64,000 bases of DNA. It comes from Chondrosia reniformis (lineage: Eukaryota; Porifera; Demospongiae; Chondrillida; Chondrillidae). Shown here one piece after another: positions 45,101 to 56,900 of this stretch. A program made the translations under genes and the position numbers. Location of the stretch: the NCBI GenBank assembly GCA_947172415.1, contig OX359202.1, forward strand, positions 4,388,899 to 4,452,898. Reading direction: 5' to 3'. Under the pieces are notes generated by a model. It was not told where the DNA came from, made no database searches, and worked only from the letters and a program-made list of their open reading frames with translations. Every line of letters begins with the position of its first letter. The first letter of the stretch is position 1.

Positions 45101-45428
45101 ATGGCCGACAATAGGACCGCGAGCGATACAAAGTTGCATTCTCTGGCTGAAGGGAGGGAGGCCTTTGAAAGTATGATATAAGTGTATTAACATGCACTAC
45201 TTAGATATCATCTTATTAAAGAACAAAATCTATCCTCATTTTTGCTACTGTGCAGTTGTAAAGGAGATATCTCGGGTACTGGGGACCGGATTGGATGACG
45301 AAACACTCAGAATATGTATCCAACTTTGTGAAGCTGGTGTTAATCCTGAAGCACTTAGTCATGTTATAAGGGAATTAAGGAGAGAGGCAGCAACCTTAGA
45401 CGTTAGTTTGTCACGTCAAACACTCTGA
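45101..45428 (+). CDS. MZT1: MOZART1 (mitotic-spindle organising protein 1)
   Basis: Two exons, 45101-45170 and 45256-45428, encode 80 residues. MZT1 binds the N-termini of gamma-tubulin complex proteins and helps recruit and activate gamma-tubulin ring complexes at microtubule-organising centres. The family core is clear: [22 protein letters not shown] sequence (after splicing [14 protein letters not shown]), then [20 protein letters not shown] and RELRRE, matching the human protein of 82 residues almost end to end. The N-terminus is Asp/Arg-rich and variable as in other species. The start lies only 114 bp after the SYVN1 stop on the same strand. Confidence 0.93.
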
Positions 45429-45807
45429 ATGGATACCATTATTATATCTATATATCTATACATATACATATACGGTATTGCTGTTTCATTACGTAGATTT
45501 CAGCTGATGTATCCAAATGAAGCTGTACAATGTGCATGTTTGCATTTTAAACATCTTCATATTTGTTTTCTTTTGTACTGTATCCAGATCCATATAAACT
45601 ATATAAATTATAATATCTGGTACTACATGTCATATGGCAGAATTTAATATTAGTAAAGGACTGGTTTTTGAAGTTACTCTACACATACTCTAAATTAGTG
45701 TACTTAAAGCTTATAATTAAAGTTCTAATTATTACAAGTTTAAGCGAGGGTACAATTGGACGAGGGAAAAATGCGCTCCCCCTGGGGAAACCCCTTTTTT
45801 TGACGAT
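45429..45807. other. Spacer between MZT1 and the NLR-type gene
   Basis: AT-rich, with a short TATACATATACATATACGG run. It must carry the MZT1 3' end and the NLR promoter. No gene seen, though an untranslated first exon of the next gene is possible. Confidence 0.5.
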
Positions 45808-48800
45808 ATGTCCGTTGAAGGAAGTCAAGGAGGTTTGCTATTGGTTGTAAACAGTTATGGACATGGAGTACAGGGTTTAGCTCCTTTGCCATTTGCCGAT
45901 GAAGGAATAGTTGATTATGTGAAAACATTTTGCGGTCACCTTTCGTTTCGATATTGTAGAATTGCCAGTGATTGTACGAAAGAGACGTTCAATACACGCC
46001 TGAGCGAATTTATTAGCCAATGGCCACAGCGCTATAGCGACGAAGTCTCTAAATATTTCATGGTATTTGTGTTTGTGGGACATGCTGGAGGTGACTGTCT
46101 GTACATGAACAATGGCGAACAAATCCGCTTTTACTCCGATGTTGTTGATCACTTTGCGAGATACCTACCAAATGTTCTGAAGATATTTATTATTGAAGGC
46201 TGCCGAAAAGCAAATGCCGTTCTGAAGGTCCCAGAGCATTCCAACTGTGTCTTCTTATTCTCTACTCTGCCTTTTTGTATAGCTTTTTGGGGATGCGACC
46301 ATGGCCGTTATGCAATTGCATCATATCTGTTGAATGAAGAATTAAGAACTAACACTGGTACCCTGGAAGTGGTTGTTACCACTGTCAATGAAAAGATGAG
46401 GCAGCTCTACAATAGCGATCAGGCATTTCAGTACATTGTGAACAATGTGCCTCCAGTGATTCTTTTCAGACGACAGAAGAGTGTGGAGATTACTGATGAG
46501 CTAAAAGAGATGTTGGAGGTGTATACCAGGAACATGGATGCCTTTCGGCAAGGTTTGTAATCATGTTTCTGTTAGATGCACTTCCTGTGTGATAGGTTAA
46601 ACAGTAGTAGCCATGAATTTTCTGAGCTCTACAGAATGCTATAATCCACTATCCAACCTACTGGCTAGCAATTAACTTTATATTCTTCATTGCAATGGCT
46701 GTATAGTATATTATTATAATATATTTTCATGATAGAACATCCGGAGATTGTGAGAGAGCATTGCAAACAGCGTGGCCAATTAGAGTATACTTTTGAAGGA
46801 CCATCAATCAGTAAAGAGAGAGGTGAGTAGATAGACACGGTGTAAAGTGCGACTACAAACATATTCCAAACATGAAATTGTAATTATGTGGTAGTGCACT
46901 TCATATTCTAAAGACAAAGTCCCTTCTAAAAGTATTGGTCCTTGTGTAATATTTATTGTTCATATTATAAAGTGGAATACCATATAGTTACATTATATTC
47001 ATATTATATACAACAAGGTACATCAGGCATCTGCAACATTGAGTTGCCATTCTACATGCTTGCGTCATCTAGAAATTATAGTTATAATTTGATTGGTTTT
47101 TTGACCATGGAATCCCTACATTAGAACCACGGATATGATAGGTAACAACAAAATTATAAGTCTGATTTTAATTTACTATAAACTAGTATCTGTATTGTAT
47201 TAATAATTCGTTTGATTCCAACCAAATGATTTTACAATAATTTGTTACTAAATCATTACTGACGTTTCGACTATATGCTATGGCCTTCATCAGAGTACAG
47301 CAAAACTAAATCTAAAGAAGTCTATGGTATTTGAACCAATTGTGGTGGATTAAGTTGAGCATGCTGTACATTAACCAATGTGTATTAGCCTCTTAATTAT
47401 TCAAGAAACTGTGAGTGATAATATAATAATGCCATTGTTATGCATGTGATGTTTAGACCAAGATCTTGGATTAAGGCATAGAAAAAAATATTCCAGCTTA
47501 GTAATGACTCAAGATGATATATGTGAGAAGAAAGACAAAAAGAAGGAAAGCAGTGAGTAAAAGTGTAGTTTATTTGCACTGCACAAATATTATACATTTT
47601 GTGTGGTAGATTGTATTGATCATGAGATGTTCTCCAATTAAAAGACAGAACACCTCACAATCCAATAGTGGTTTTAGAACAATTTGAAGACATCTTTTTC
47701 TAAATTTGATTTGGTACATTTCCTTCAAAATGAATGATATTGTCATATACTCACTGCTATATGTAGAAATGTAGAGGAGGGGATTTTCAGTAATATACAT
47801 GGAAAAGCAAGCACCAATGCTAAAAGTTTTAATGTGCTTGAGTAAGCTAGCCTGGTAAAATCCATAGCTCTAAGTTGTATAGCTAGTCATTAGAGTTAGT
47901 ATGTCACTGTACAATAATAGAGGGAAGAGAGGGATTTATACAAGTTAGGCAAAAAAAACCTTCCTCTATATGCATCTCTGGTGTTCCACACATGCACATG
48001 CATCTTTTTGTGTAGGAAAATTTAAAGTTTCCAGTTGGCAGTGTTACTCAAGATTTCTGTGTGTAATTGTTTTGGCAGTCCTTGTAACAGCATGCATATG
48101 GTGGTGCTATCCATCATGTGATGCTAAGGTTGGGATATCCATATACGATTATAAGCATGTCGTTAATGCATGTACTACTAAATGTACATATTACGCATCT
48201 TGTATGTCTTATTGTATTCAGGTACTAAAGGACTATACTAGCCTACTAAGATCCATTTATCAGAGGAAGACACCGATAGAGGGTGATCCACGTCTGAGTT
48301 ATGTGCCGGTAGAATTAAGGACAATGGATCCAAACTATTGTGTGAAGGTTGCTGAAAGCAAACACTATAAGCAGAGCAAGGAAGATGCAGAGCAGGTCTT
48401 TGTAGAAAACATGTTTAAAGCTAATACTGAATTGCTACCTTCAGATGGATATTTAAAATCAATCAATCAATCAATAAAATCAATCTCTAGCATACTTCTG
48501 GATGATGTAAACAGTATGATAGCATTGATAGGTGCACCTGGAATTGGTAAAACCACTCTACTTCACCACGTGCTCCACAGCTTAGGTTTAGATAACTCCA
48601 CCCTACACTTAAGGTATGATTTAATTCTCTACTTTCCACTGAGAGCCAAGAGAGTGCAAAATGCCAACGACTTGATTGAACTCTTGCAATATTACCAAGG
48701 AAATATTGATTATGAGTGTTTGTATAAGAAGCTGCTTAATAATTTGGGGGATCGAGTATTGTTTTTATTTGATGGCCTGGATGAGGCAGGTTCTCTTCTT

Positions 48801-51800
48801 AGAAGAGAAACTTCCTATTTTAACGAGTTGTTGCAGGGTCATCTGCTATCAAATTCCACAGTTGTAGTTACCACACGCCCTGTAGCCTATCAGCACTTGT
48901 GTCGTTATACAAATAATTTCTATGCCATCCAAGGGTTTTCTGAGTTGCAGATCTACAAGTATGCCGAACAATATTTTTCTTATGATAGTCATCTAAGTGT
49001 AGAGAACTTCATCAAAGAACTTGAATCCAAACATGACCTTTATGCTGCAGCATATATTCCTGTCAATTTGCTGGTATTTTGTCAAGTGTTTTCTCATAAC
49101 AAGGGATCTCTTCTACCAACTATTACTGCCAATTACAAGGAGTTTTTTCTTCATCTCCTCTCAAAGCACATTGAGAAACGAGATAATTTAGTAATATCTT
49201 GGCCTGTAAATGCCGACTTCAGGGATTTACCTCAGAAGGAATTGGTCTTCATTAACAAATTAAGTAAACTAAGCTTCAATGGTGTTAAAGATCCTACTAA
49301 TAGATATTATGTATTTGAAAAAGAAATGGTGAAGGAAATATTTGAGCTAGAAGATATGGAGACATTTGATGGTAAAGGTTTCTTTGATGTTCAACTGGTT
49401 GATACTTCAAAATATTCACTAAAGCATCCTACCTTACAAGAATTTCTTGGTGCTCACTATCTAACTTGCCTAGATGAATTCGAGCAGGTGGAATTTTGGT
49501 CCACAAATGTTAACTTTCCTGCCATGGCTATGGTATTTCGTTTTTATTGTGGACTTTCTGGGATAAGGTCCTACGAAATGCAAAAGGTGTTATTAGCTAA
49601 GTTTAAGGCATTACCTAATAAAATTAAAATTACAAGTAAAGATTCCTATACCCTAATGGTACTACTTGCACTGCATGAATCAGACAACGACAAGCTTACA
49701 AAGGAGATTGTGCAATCACTCAGTAGCAATATTCAATTTAATTTGATACTTGGTCCCTATGAGTTGTTGATTATTTCGCATTGTTTGTCCAAATGTTTTC
49801 ATTTAAAAGAGCTTTATTTTAGTGGCCAAATTGAATCTAGTTGGTTGTTACAGATCTCAAAAATAGCCAAAAGTAATACAGCTCTACTTTCTCTTGGTTT
49901 GAATATGAAGTCATTGGAAGAATCCCGTTAGTTCTAAATGTACATAATGTATATCTGTGTACCTGTACAACCTTTATACTGTAAATGTTTAAATAGAGGC
50001 CTGGGCTTCTATTTTGTTCCTGTTATTTAGACCCAGTCTCAATTCAAAGCTGCATGACCTCTAAACATGTATGTATGTACCATATGTGTACAAATTTTCA
50101 TGGGACATAAATTTCCCGATTTTCACGAATCAACATGGGTTTGTGAAATTAAAAATGCACCCATACTTAGGCCTTTAACATGTGATGCAGAATGCCCAGG
50201 AAGACGATCAAGGATTACTTTAAGACTGCAGATGTTTTTGTTAAGGACTTGTCATCAATGTCTGAGTTCTCCAGCTGCAGATGTTGATACCACGTGCACA
50301 AAAGGAGTCAATCTTCAGGCACACTCGGGAATTCGTGAAAAATCCCCACTTGAGGGGCATTCGCGAAATATACATCCAGCAAAAATTTGTACGCATACGG
50401 TATATAAAGGTTGCCTTGTAACTATAAGTAACAATTTTAGAACATTACCAACATTTTTAAACTTACCGTATATTATTCAGATGCAAAAGCTCTCTTTCAA
50501 TCCACTGGATCTCTTGAGGAGTTAACAATATGGATTCAGTATGATGTCAGTGTATCAGCCCTTGTTTCAATTTTTTCACTAAAGCAATTAACTAACTTAT
50601 CAATTGATATTACTGGTCAACTTGAAAGCACTTCTCAAGTGAGTGTGTATCTGTGCATGTGTACTGTATACTTATAATATAAAAGAAAAGTACATGGCTT
50701 GATTTCACCAAAGACTAAGTTATAATATAATTCCCTCTGTCATGAGTAGTCATTTATGATCTCTAATTTTTTTTCTACATTGTTTATTAAATGTGTATTA
50801 ATATTTTATGTATATTAGGATGAGCAAGCATTTAATGAATCAGTTGAAAAGAATAAAAAGTTGAAACATTTGAAATTACTTCACAGTGCTATAGCTAGTG
50901 TTATTTTAAAGGCCCTGTTCTTCAGTAGCTCCTTGGAATCTTTGACATTATACAGTGAGTAACATTGGTGCTTTTCTGCAGTGTGAATAAATCTTTAATT
51001 CATGTGCAAGAACGCAATAGGCAGTGTGCAACAGGATATACGTACATGCCCCTAAACCCACTTATTATAGATCATATACGTACGTACAGTATGTATATAT
51101 ATGTAGATGATAAGGATGTCTTTCTAACTGCACCAAACTTATCTTTGAGATGGTTCATCTTTTAGTCTTTTGAGCATCTAGATACACAGTTGGTTCTTTA
51201 GGGATTCAAACGTTTTGACCCTGGAAGTCTTCTTCAGTGACTGAACCTAGATGCTCAAACGACTAAAAGATGAACCAAGTGATTTATATAGTTAAGTCAC
51301 TTATTCTCTATGGTTAGCCTTATCACATAATCACTGTCTTGTTTTGTTATATATACTTTACAGGTGTACTAGTAACTGTTTTGAGCATGCACTATCATCC
51401 TTATACTGCTAGCTTCAGTTTGAAGTGTTTTTATTTACTTTATTTTACATATACGTATATAGGCCCTGACCATTTAAAGAGAGAATATCTTGAGTTTTGC
51501 CTTAATATATCAAATTTGACCTATCTTGAACTGAAGTTAGCAGATCCTCTGCCTTTGTTGGAGGCCCTTAGCCTAAGCAGGAAAACAATCAGGAATGTAA
51601 CAATTATGTTACCCCAATGGCCAGAGGTAATTTAGTTAATTGAGCATTTTGGACTATATTTCAATTGGTTCTCATAAATGTATAGTAGACTCACACCAAG
51701 TGGATACCATTGAAATGCAGACGTTTGTGATATTCATGCAGTTTTGTATATATACAGTGTAATCTGGTTAACAAGTACTCCTTTTTAGTTCTCATTACCA

Positions 51801-52329
51801 GTAGTAAAGCGTGTTCATGTTAGCTATAGTCTCCACTGTATATACGGCTGTAGCTTGAAATATTTGTGGGAATAGTCAGTTATATAGTCAGTTGTATAGA
51901 TTAGTTGTCCAAAAATATGGTGATTAGCAGATTTTATCATTTTTTCTGAATGAGGAGGTTACGTATACTCCTGAGTGTTTTACTGGTCATAAATTAGTTA
52001 TAAGCTGTATTAACTGGCAAACTATTTCAATATGTTATTGTTAAAACCTTTTGTTGTAGGCACTAGACTCTGAAACGGAAAGTCAAAAATTAAAGGGTCT
52101 TTGTAGTGAAGTCAACGTAGAACATCTATCACTGGATGTTGAACATGATTGGAGAAACACTGTTAAAAGTGATTTGATAACCTTCAACATAGCTACAGCT
52201 GTTATACATGGGTTTTCTCAAAACAAAAGGTTAAAGAAACTCATTTTAAAGAATGTACCCGTAACACTTAAAGATTTCACAGAGAGAGAATTGGGAAGTA
52301 GACCTTTTACATATAAAGTCTTATTCTGA
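45808..52329 (+). CDS. NLR-type protein: caspase-like domain, membrane segment, NACHT, LRR-like repeats
   Basis: Eight exons close in frame, 1188 residues: 45808-46552, 46736-46822, 47457-47552, 48016-49926, 50481-50638, 50819-50954, 51463-51626, 52060-52329. Residues 1-248 resemble a caspase (C14) fold: FMVFVFVGHAGG carries His92, FIIEGCRK carries Cys132 in the place of caspase QACRG, and a p10-like part follows (CVFLFSTLPF, VVVTTVNEK). A charged linker (EKKDKKKES) precedes a hydrophobic helix at about 323-341 (FLCVIVLAVLVTACIWWCY). NACHT follows: Walker A GAPGIGKTT (about 481) and Walker B LFLFDGLDEAG, then a helical domain (LKHPTLQEFLGAHYL, a typical NLR winged-helix end). The last four exons give leucine-rich-repeat-like sequence (LEELTIW, LKQLTNLSI, LKHLKLL, LTYLEL). 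Likely a membrane-anchored innate sensor with a built-in effector; catalysis unproven. Confidence 0.82.
47261..47293 (-). repeat. Hammerhead-like Penelope-tail motif
   Basis: On the minus strand: CTGATGAAGGCCATAGCATA then TAGTCGAAACGTC. It has a complete CTGATGA box and GAAAC. Stem II is imperfect. In intron 3 of the NLR-type gene. Confidence 0.6.
51152..51276. mobile_element. 125-bp palindromic element with hammerhead-like core
   Basis: Terminal inverted repeats of 30 bp (51152-51181 and 51247-51276) match at 29 positions (outer words GGTTCATCTTTTAGTC and GACTAAAAGATGAACC). Inside, on the minus strand, GTCACTGAAGAAGACTTCC and GGGTCAAAACG form a variant of the hammerhead-like core. In NLR intron 6. 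Confidence 0.75.
51309..51365. repeat. Dispersed repeat, copy 3
   Basis: TGGTTAGCCTTATCACATAA and TCACTGTCTTGTTTTGTTA, as at 24840 and 32681. In NLR intron 6, just downstream of the palindromic element. Confidence 0.6.
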
Positions 52330-53797
52330 TGAAACTCCTAATGTAGTTTACTATGCATAGGTTTAAACTTTGTTTTTTAATTTGACCATCTGAGTCAACA
52401 CTTGAACAGTTGCAACTTAACTGATTTGTATATGAATCATGTAATATGAGACTATATACTAGTGCAGTTTATATGCGTAGACTCTTATAGTTAGCTAAGG
52501 TGGTAGTCATGGTATCTCTATAGCAACAAGATTGCGTTTAGGTTTTGTTGAGTTGTGCTGATTGTTGTTCACAATACGGTGCCCTCATATTATGTGCAAT
52601 ATACACAAGGCCTAGGGATAAGTTCATACTTAACTTATATACAGTAATTTTATACTGTATTATAGTGATTTATGTATGAATTCAATATATATATATATAT
52701 GTAATATAATAATATATATTTCATACGTATGTACGTATATATACTGAAGATTGGATATATACATGTAAGTATCACATGTACAGTTGACCACATATATACA
52801 AGAACTAATCCACATTTTATATGTACAGTGCAATGGAACAATTTTAAAATTTCAATTCAAGTTTGTATAAATTGCCAAAGATAGTCATCATGATGACAAG
52901 ACTGGCATCTGTATTTCTTCTACAGCTGCGAACATAGATATACATGATAGGAAGTGCTGCACAATTAAACATATATATGAATTCAATATGTTATGGTTAC
53001 AACCTTATAACTGTCGTATGGTATAGTTAGAGAGACTCACGATCATGAGTATATATATAGCTCATTAATTATATAAGTAGCTAGCCTTTCTGGAGACAAT
53101 TTTCTTCCCGTTTCTTTGACAATTGTGACCGTTTCTGCTATTCCAAGCCTGGCAATGCAAGCTAGTGCTATGCAAGTTATGATGAATCTGGCCGTCTTCA
53201 TCCTTAGTAAAGCCCCCCTCAACAGAGAGCGTGGACCATTCCCATCTGCTCTGTTAAATAGTCAGTAATTACTTAACTTCCCCCTGACTGCTTATTGTTT
53301 ATCAATAACCACACACAATTGAATTGTTTTGATTTGAACTGGTTAACACTTTATTTTGCTAGCTATGTATGTCACAACTGTTTTTTTTTCATTCCCTGAT
53401 GATGATCCCTGTATAGGCATCGAAACGTTGGAATAATAAATTGTAATAAATTGTTCAGCCTAGAGACAAATGATTAACTGCATGGATAAACCACCTAGCC
53501 ACACAGGCCTATTCAACTATAAGCATAAATATTACATGAATTTTTATTCTATATTATGTACAGTTTGTATTATATGTATATATAACTTTTATTAATTGAA
53601 GATTTACCACAATTTAGCATGTATATATATACACTCGGCAAAAATGGCAAGTGGTGGAACAATGATGGTTAAACAAGAAAACAAATGATTCACAATAGAG
53701 TTAAAATCCATGGTCATATTGGCCTAGATCAGCTGGCCTCACTTTAACAGCTAATATTCAGAACAAGGTTTTCATGTACGTAGCTGTAAGCACATCG
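52330..53797. other. Intergenic region between the NLR-type gene and MCPH1
   Basis: AT-rich, with TATATA and TACGTA runs at 52680-52800. No coding exon is supported. A hammerhead-like motif lies at 53396-53429. No AATAAA is close to the NLR stop. Confidence 0.55.
53396..53429 (+). repeat. Hammerhead-like Penelope-tail motif
   Basis: CTGATGATGATCCCTGTATA then GGCATCGAAACGTT. It has CTGATGA, a GATCCC/GGCATC-type imperfect stem and CGAAAC. Followed by an AATAAATTGT direct repeat (TAATAAATTG twice), a usual feature of short retroelement tails. Confidence 0.6.
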
Positions 53798-53861
53798 TGA
53801 CGTCACGCTTGCTGAACAGATTGGTATTGCATGGGCAATATCAAAATGACCAATGACGTCA
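53798..53861. promoter_or_regulatory. Two CRE/ATF palindromes upstream of MCPH1
   Basis: Perfect TGACGTCA at 53798-53805 and again at 53854-53861, 56 bp apart and 98-161 bp before the MCPH1 start codon. CREB/ATF-family proteins bind this palindrome. Use in this species is inferred. Confidence 0.55.
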
Positions 53862-53912
53862 TTTCAAAAGTGGTCTATAATTGAAGGGTCTCACCCATTC
53901 CCAAACTGCTCC

Positions 53913-53924
53913 TTTGGCGCGAAA
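53913..53924 (+). promoter_or_regulatory. E2F site in the MCPH1 promoter
   Basis: TTTGGCGCGAAA matches the E2F/DP consensus TTTSGCGCSAAA at every position. It lies 34 bp before the MCPH1 ATG, a usual place in cell-cycle genes. Confidence 0.65.
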
Positions 53925-53958
53925 CACAATTTTTCAAGCCCTGCCACCAGTTTATTCA

Positions 53959-56900
53959 ATGGATCCATACGATCTGCCTTCCACGCAGATACAGAGACCG
54001 CTAGCAGGTTTGTGTATAATGATTAGGAAGGTACAGACGATTCTTCAAAGGATTTTATCGATAATAATGTAGGAGTCATTGCTCTTATTGACGTCCGTTC
54101 TGGTGAAGGAGGGACGGAAAATAGGAGTGCTGTATTTTCAAGCAAGCTACACAATCTTGGAGCTACTGTGAGTTACTAATAAATGTAATATTTTTCTGTA
54201 AACCTGTGTTGATACATTCAGTATAAAAAGTGTTAACATTTGTATACGTACGTAAGATATAATCTATACTCTACTGTATATAAGATGTATGTACGTATGT
54301 TTTCAGATTTCAAAGAAGTTAAACAAAGATGTTACTCATTTGGTGGGTGTGATGGTAATATATACCTCTCAAGATGTTGATCTGATCTGATGACTTTTAC
54401 CTTTAGGTTTTTAAAGATGGACATGTGGGCATTTTAAAGAAGGCACAAGAGAGACGTCTTTCCATTGTATCTCCCTTGTGGGTAGAAGCGTGAGTCATGC
54501 TCCCTGTTCACTGTACACACATGAACACTGACCTACCTGTATAGGTGCTGTACTGAGAATGATCATGCAGCAGAGACTAAGTACCCAGTTATCGGGTTAG
54601 GAACTGAAACAGTTTTGGGATCAAAGCTGAAGAGAATCAAGTCAATGCAACCAAAGCCGTTTACTGAAATTGATATTCAAAAAAGTGTTGGTCAGTCAAT
54701 ATATGTGATTTGAGTATGTACGTATATACGTATATGTAGTAACCAAACAAGACAGTAATGTGATAAGGTACCTATGAATTTTTAAAAAATGCATTATTTA
54801 TTCAGGTCACAGGAAAAAGAGATCGGCTAATCTTGGCTCACATGTAGAAATGGTACGTTTATCTTATAAACATTACAAAATCATATAGCATGGATCTCTC
54901 TATATATATGTAGGCTTCTGTCTCGGGTAATCCTCCAATGGATAGACCAGACTCACCAGTAGACATGTTTGAAGGTGGAGTTTCTCTTTTTTGAAAACCT
55001 TTATTTAACATAGTTGAGATGTTAGCATATTTGCTTGCTTTATGTAGATGCCATTTTATCAACAGAAGATTTAAAAGACTTTGGTAAGCCAGGAAGTGTT
55101 ACTTTTTTCCATCTAATAACCATCTATATGTACATATACTTAAACTCTGTTTCTATTTCTGGTTGTACTACGTCTACAGAGATTGCCCTCACAAGTGTAG
55201 AACATCCAGACCATTTAAGTGACTTGTGGAAGGACACAGAACAAAACAACCTTGGTACTGACACTGCAACTGGTAAAGGTAGAGCCAGTCCGTGTGCCGC
55301 TGGCAAGAAGCGGTCTCCTGGTGTTTCAAAACAGGTAATGTATCTAAATTGTTCCCTTGATCACTTTTGAAATTTACCATGTCACCTACGTACATATATG
55401 TAACACTTAGGCAAAGAAAAAGTCGAAGAACTGTGTTTCTAAGAAGTGCAAAGTATGTATGTGTACATGTAGTACATTATTTTTGGCATAGTATTGTATG
55501 TACGTATATACGTATACAGGACATGTTTTGTTTTAAATACCTAAGGCTGCAACAACACATGCCATCTCAAAAGACCCAAAGAGTAAAACCCCTTCAATTA
55601 ATGGTGGAAAATGTCAATCTCCTTTAGCTGTACCTGTGAAAGTATCCAATTCTTCTGTGGAGAGACAGGCTTTTAGAGAAGTCAACCGTTCTAAGGCAAA
55701 AGCCAGAGTGAAGCAAGGGAATGCATTTAGTCAGGTAAGTTTGATGTACACTGCACAAAGGTGAATTACATGATGTACGTAGAACTTTGTACATTTCAGA
55801 AACCAACCATTGTTTTGACAAGTTGCTCAAAAAGGTAAGTCATGTGACTATCACATGCATGGGCACATTGATAAGTACGGTTTTGCCTGTTTACAGTGAT
55901 CAAGAGGTTTTCTGTTCAATTATAAAGAAATTGGGAAGATTTGAATTATCACCAAATGTCACTTCTCAGACAACACATGTTGTCAGTGGAGCAAGCCGCA
56001 GAACAATGAACATACTGATGGCCACAGCTCTCGGCTGCTGGATACTCTCCACTGAATGGGTGGGTCTGTGAGGTCAACTGGTTACGTATGTATACTATAT
56101 TCTACGTATGTGGTATTTGGCATTGGTAGATTTGGAAATCATTAGAAGCTGAAAGATGGATTGAGGAGAACCCTTTTGAAATGAAGGAAGAGTTTCCAAC
56201 AGCACATGTAAGTTATTACCCTTTGACTGAAATAGTTCCTCCCAAATAGTATTAGAATTTAGCTATTGGGAAATAATATATACAATAAGTGTAGTTAATT
56301 GACTTAGCCTGTGCAAAGGCTATAATTGTATATAATAACATTGATGATTAATAAAGTGACAATCAAAAAGAAAGAAACTGACCTGCTATATAGTTCTGGC
56401 TTATTAGTCAATAAACCTATGCAATGGCTATACGTATATAAGCAAATACTGGTATATAGGTACGTACGTATATCTATCTATTATTATCTATTTTACCCTA
56501 TGCATACGTACATATACGTACGTACATAAGCACTACAATGGAGGTGAAACAGTGCTAAGTTTCTGCCATTTAATAGGACTTTGGTCTCCCAGCCAAGATA
56601 AAGTTTGATTGGTTGGGTACTTTTATACGACGTACGTACGTGTAATGCAGTTCTCAGATTTACAAGATTAAATTCAAACAATCAAAGTTTCTCATTATGT
56701 TGAATTTCTACGTTTAATTGATCCTATAGTCTAGTCAAGTGTCACATTATTTTGATTAATAATTTAAATATGTAGCTACGTAGTTTTGGAATCTATGAAG
56801 AATGCACTCACTCAATTAAGCTCACATCCTTATATATTTGTCTCTGTACACTCGATCAGGAAACTCACATTGCAAGGGAAAGAGTTAAAGGTGTATATAG

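Noticed and set aside
47970..48015. ATG at 47970 as the start of a separate NACHT protein
   Set aside because: The bases up to 48015 read as intron ending in a TGTAG acceptor, and the phase matches the preceding exon. A separate NACHT-only transcript cannot be fully excluded.
50067..50525. 152-codon frame across NLR intron 4
   Set aside because: It runs over the acceptor at 50480 in a different frame from the LRR-like exon; Cys-rich composition looks random.
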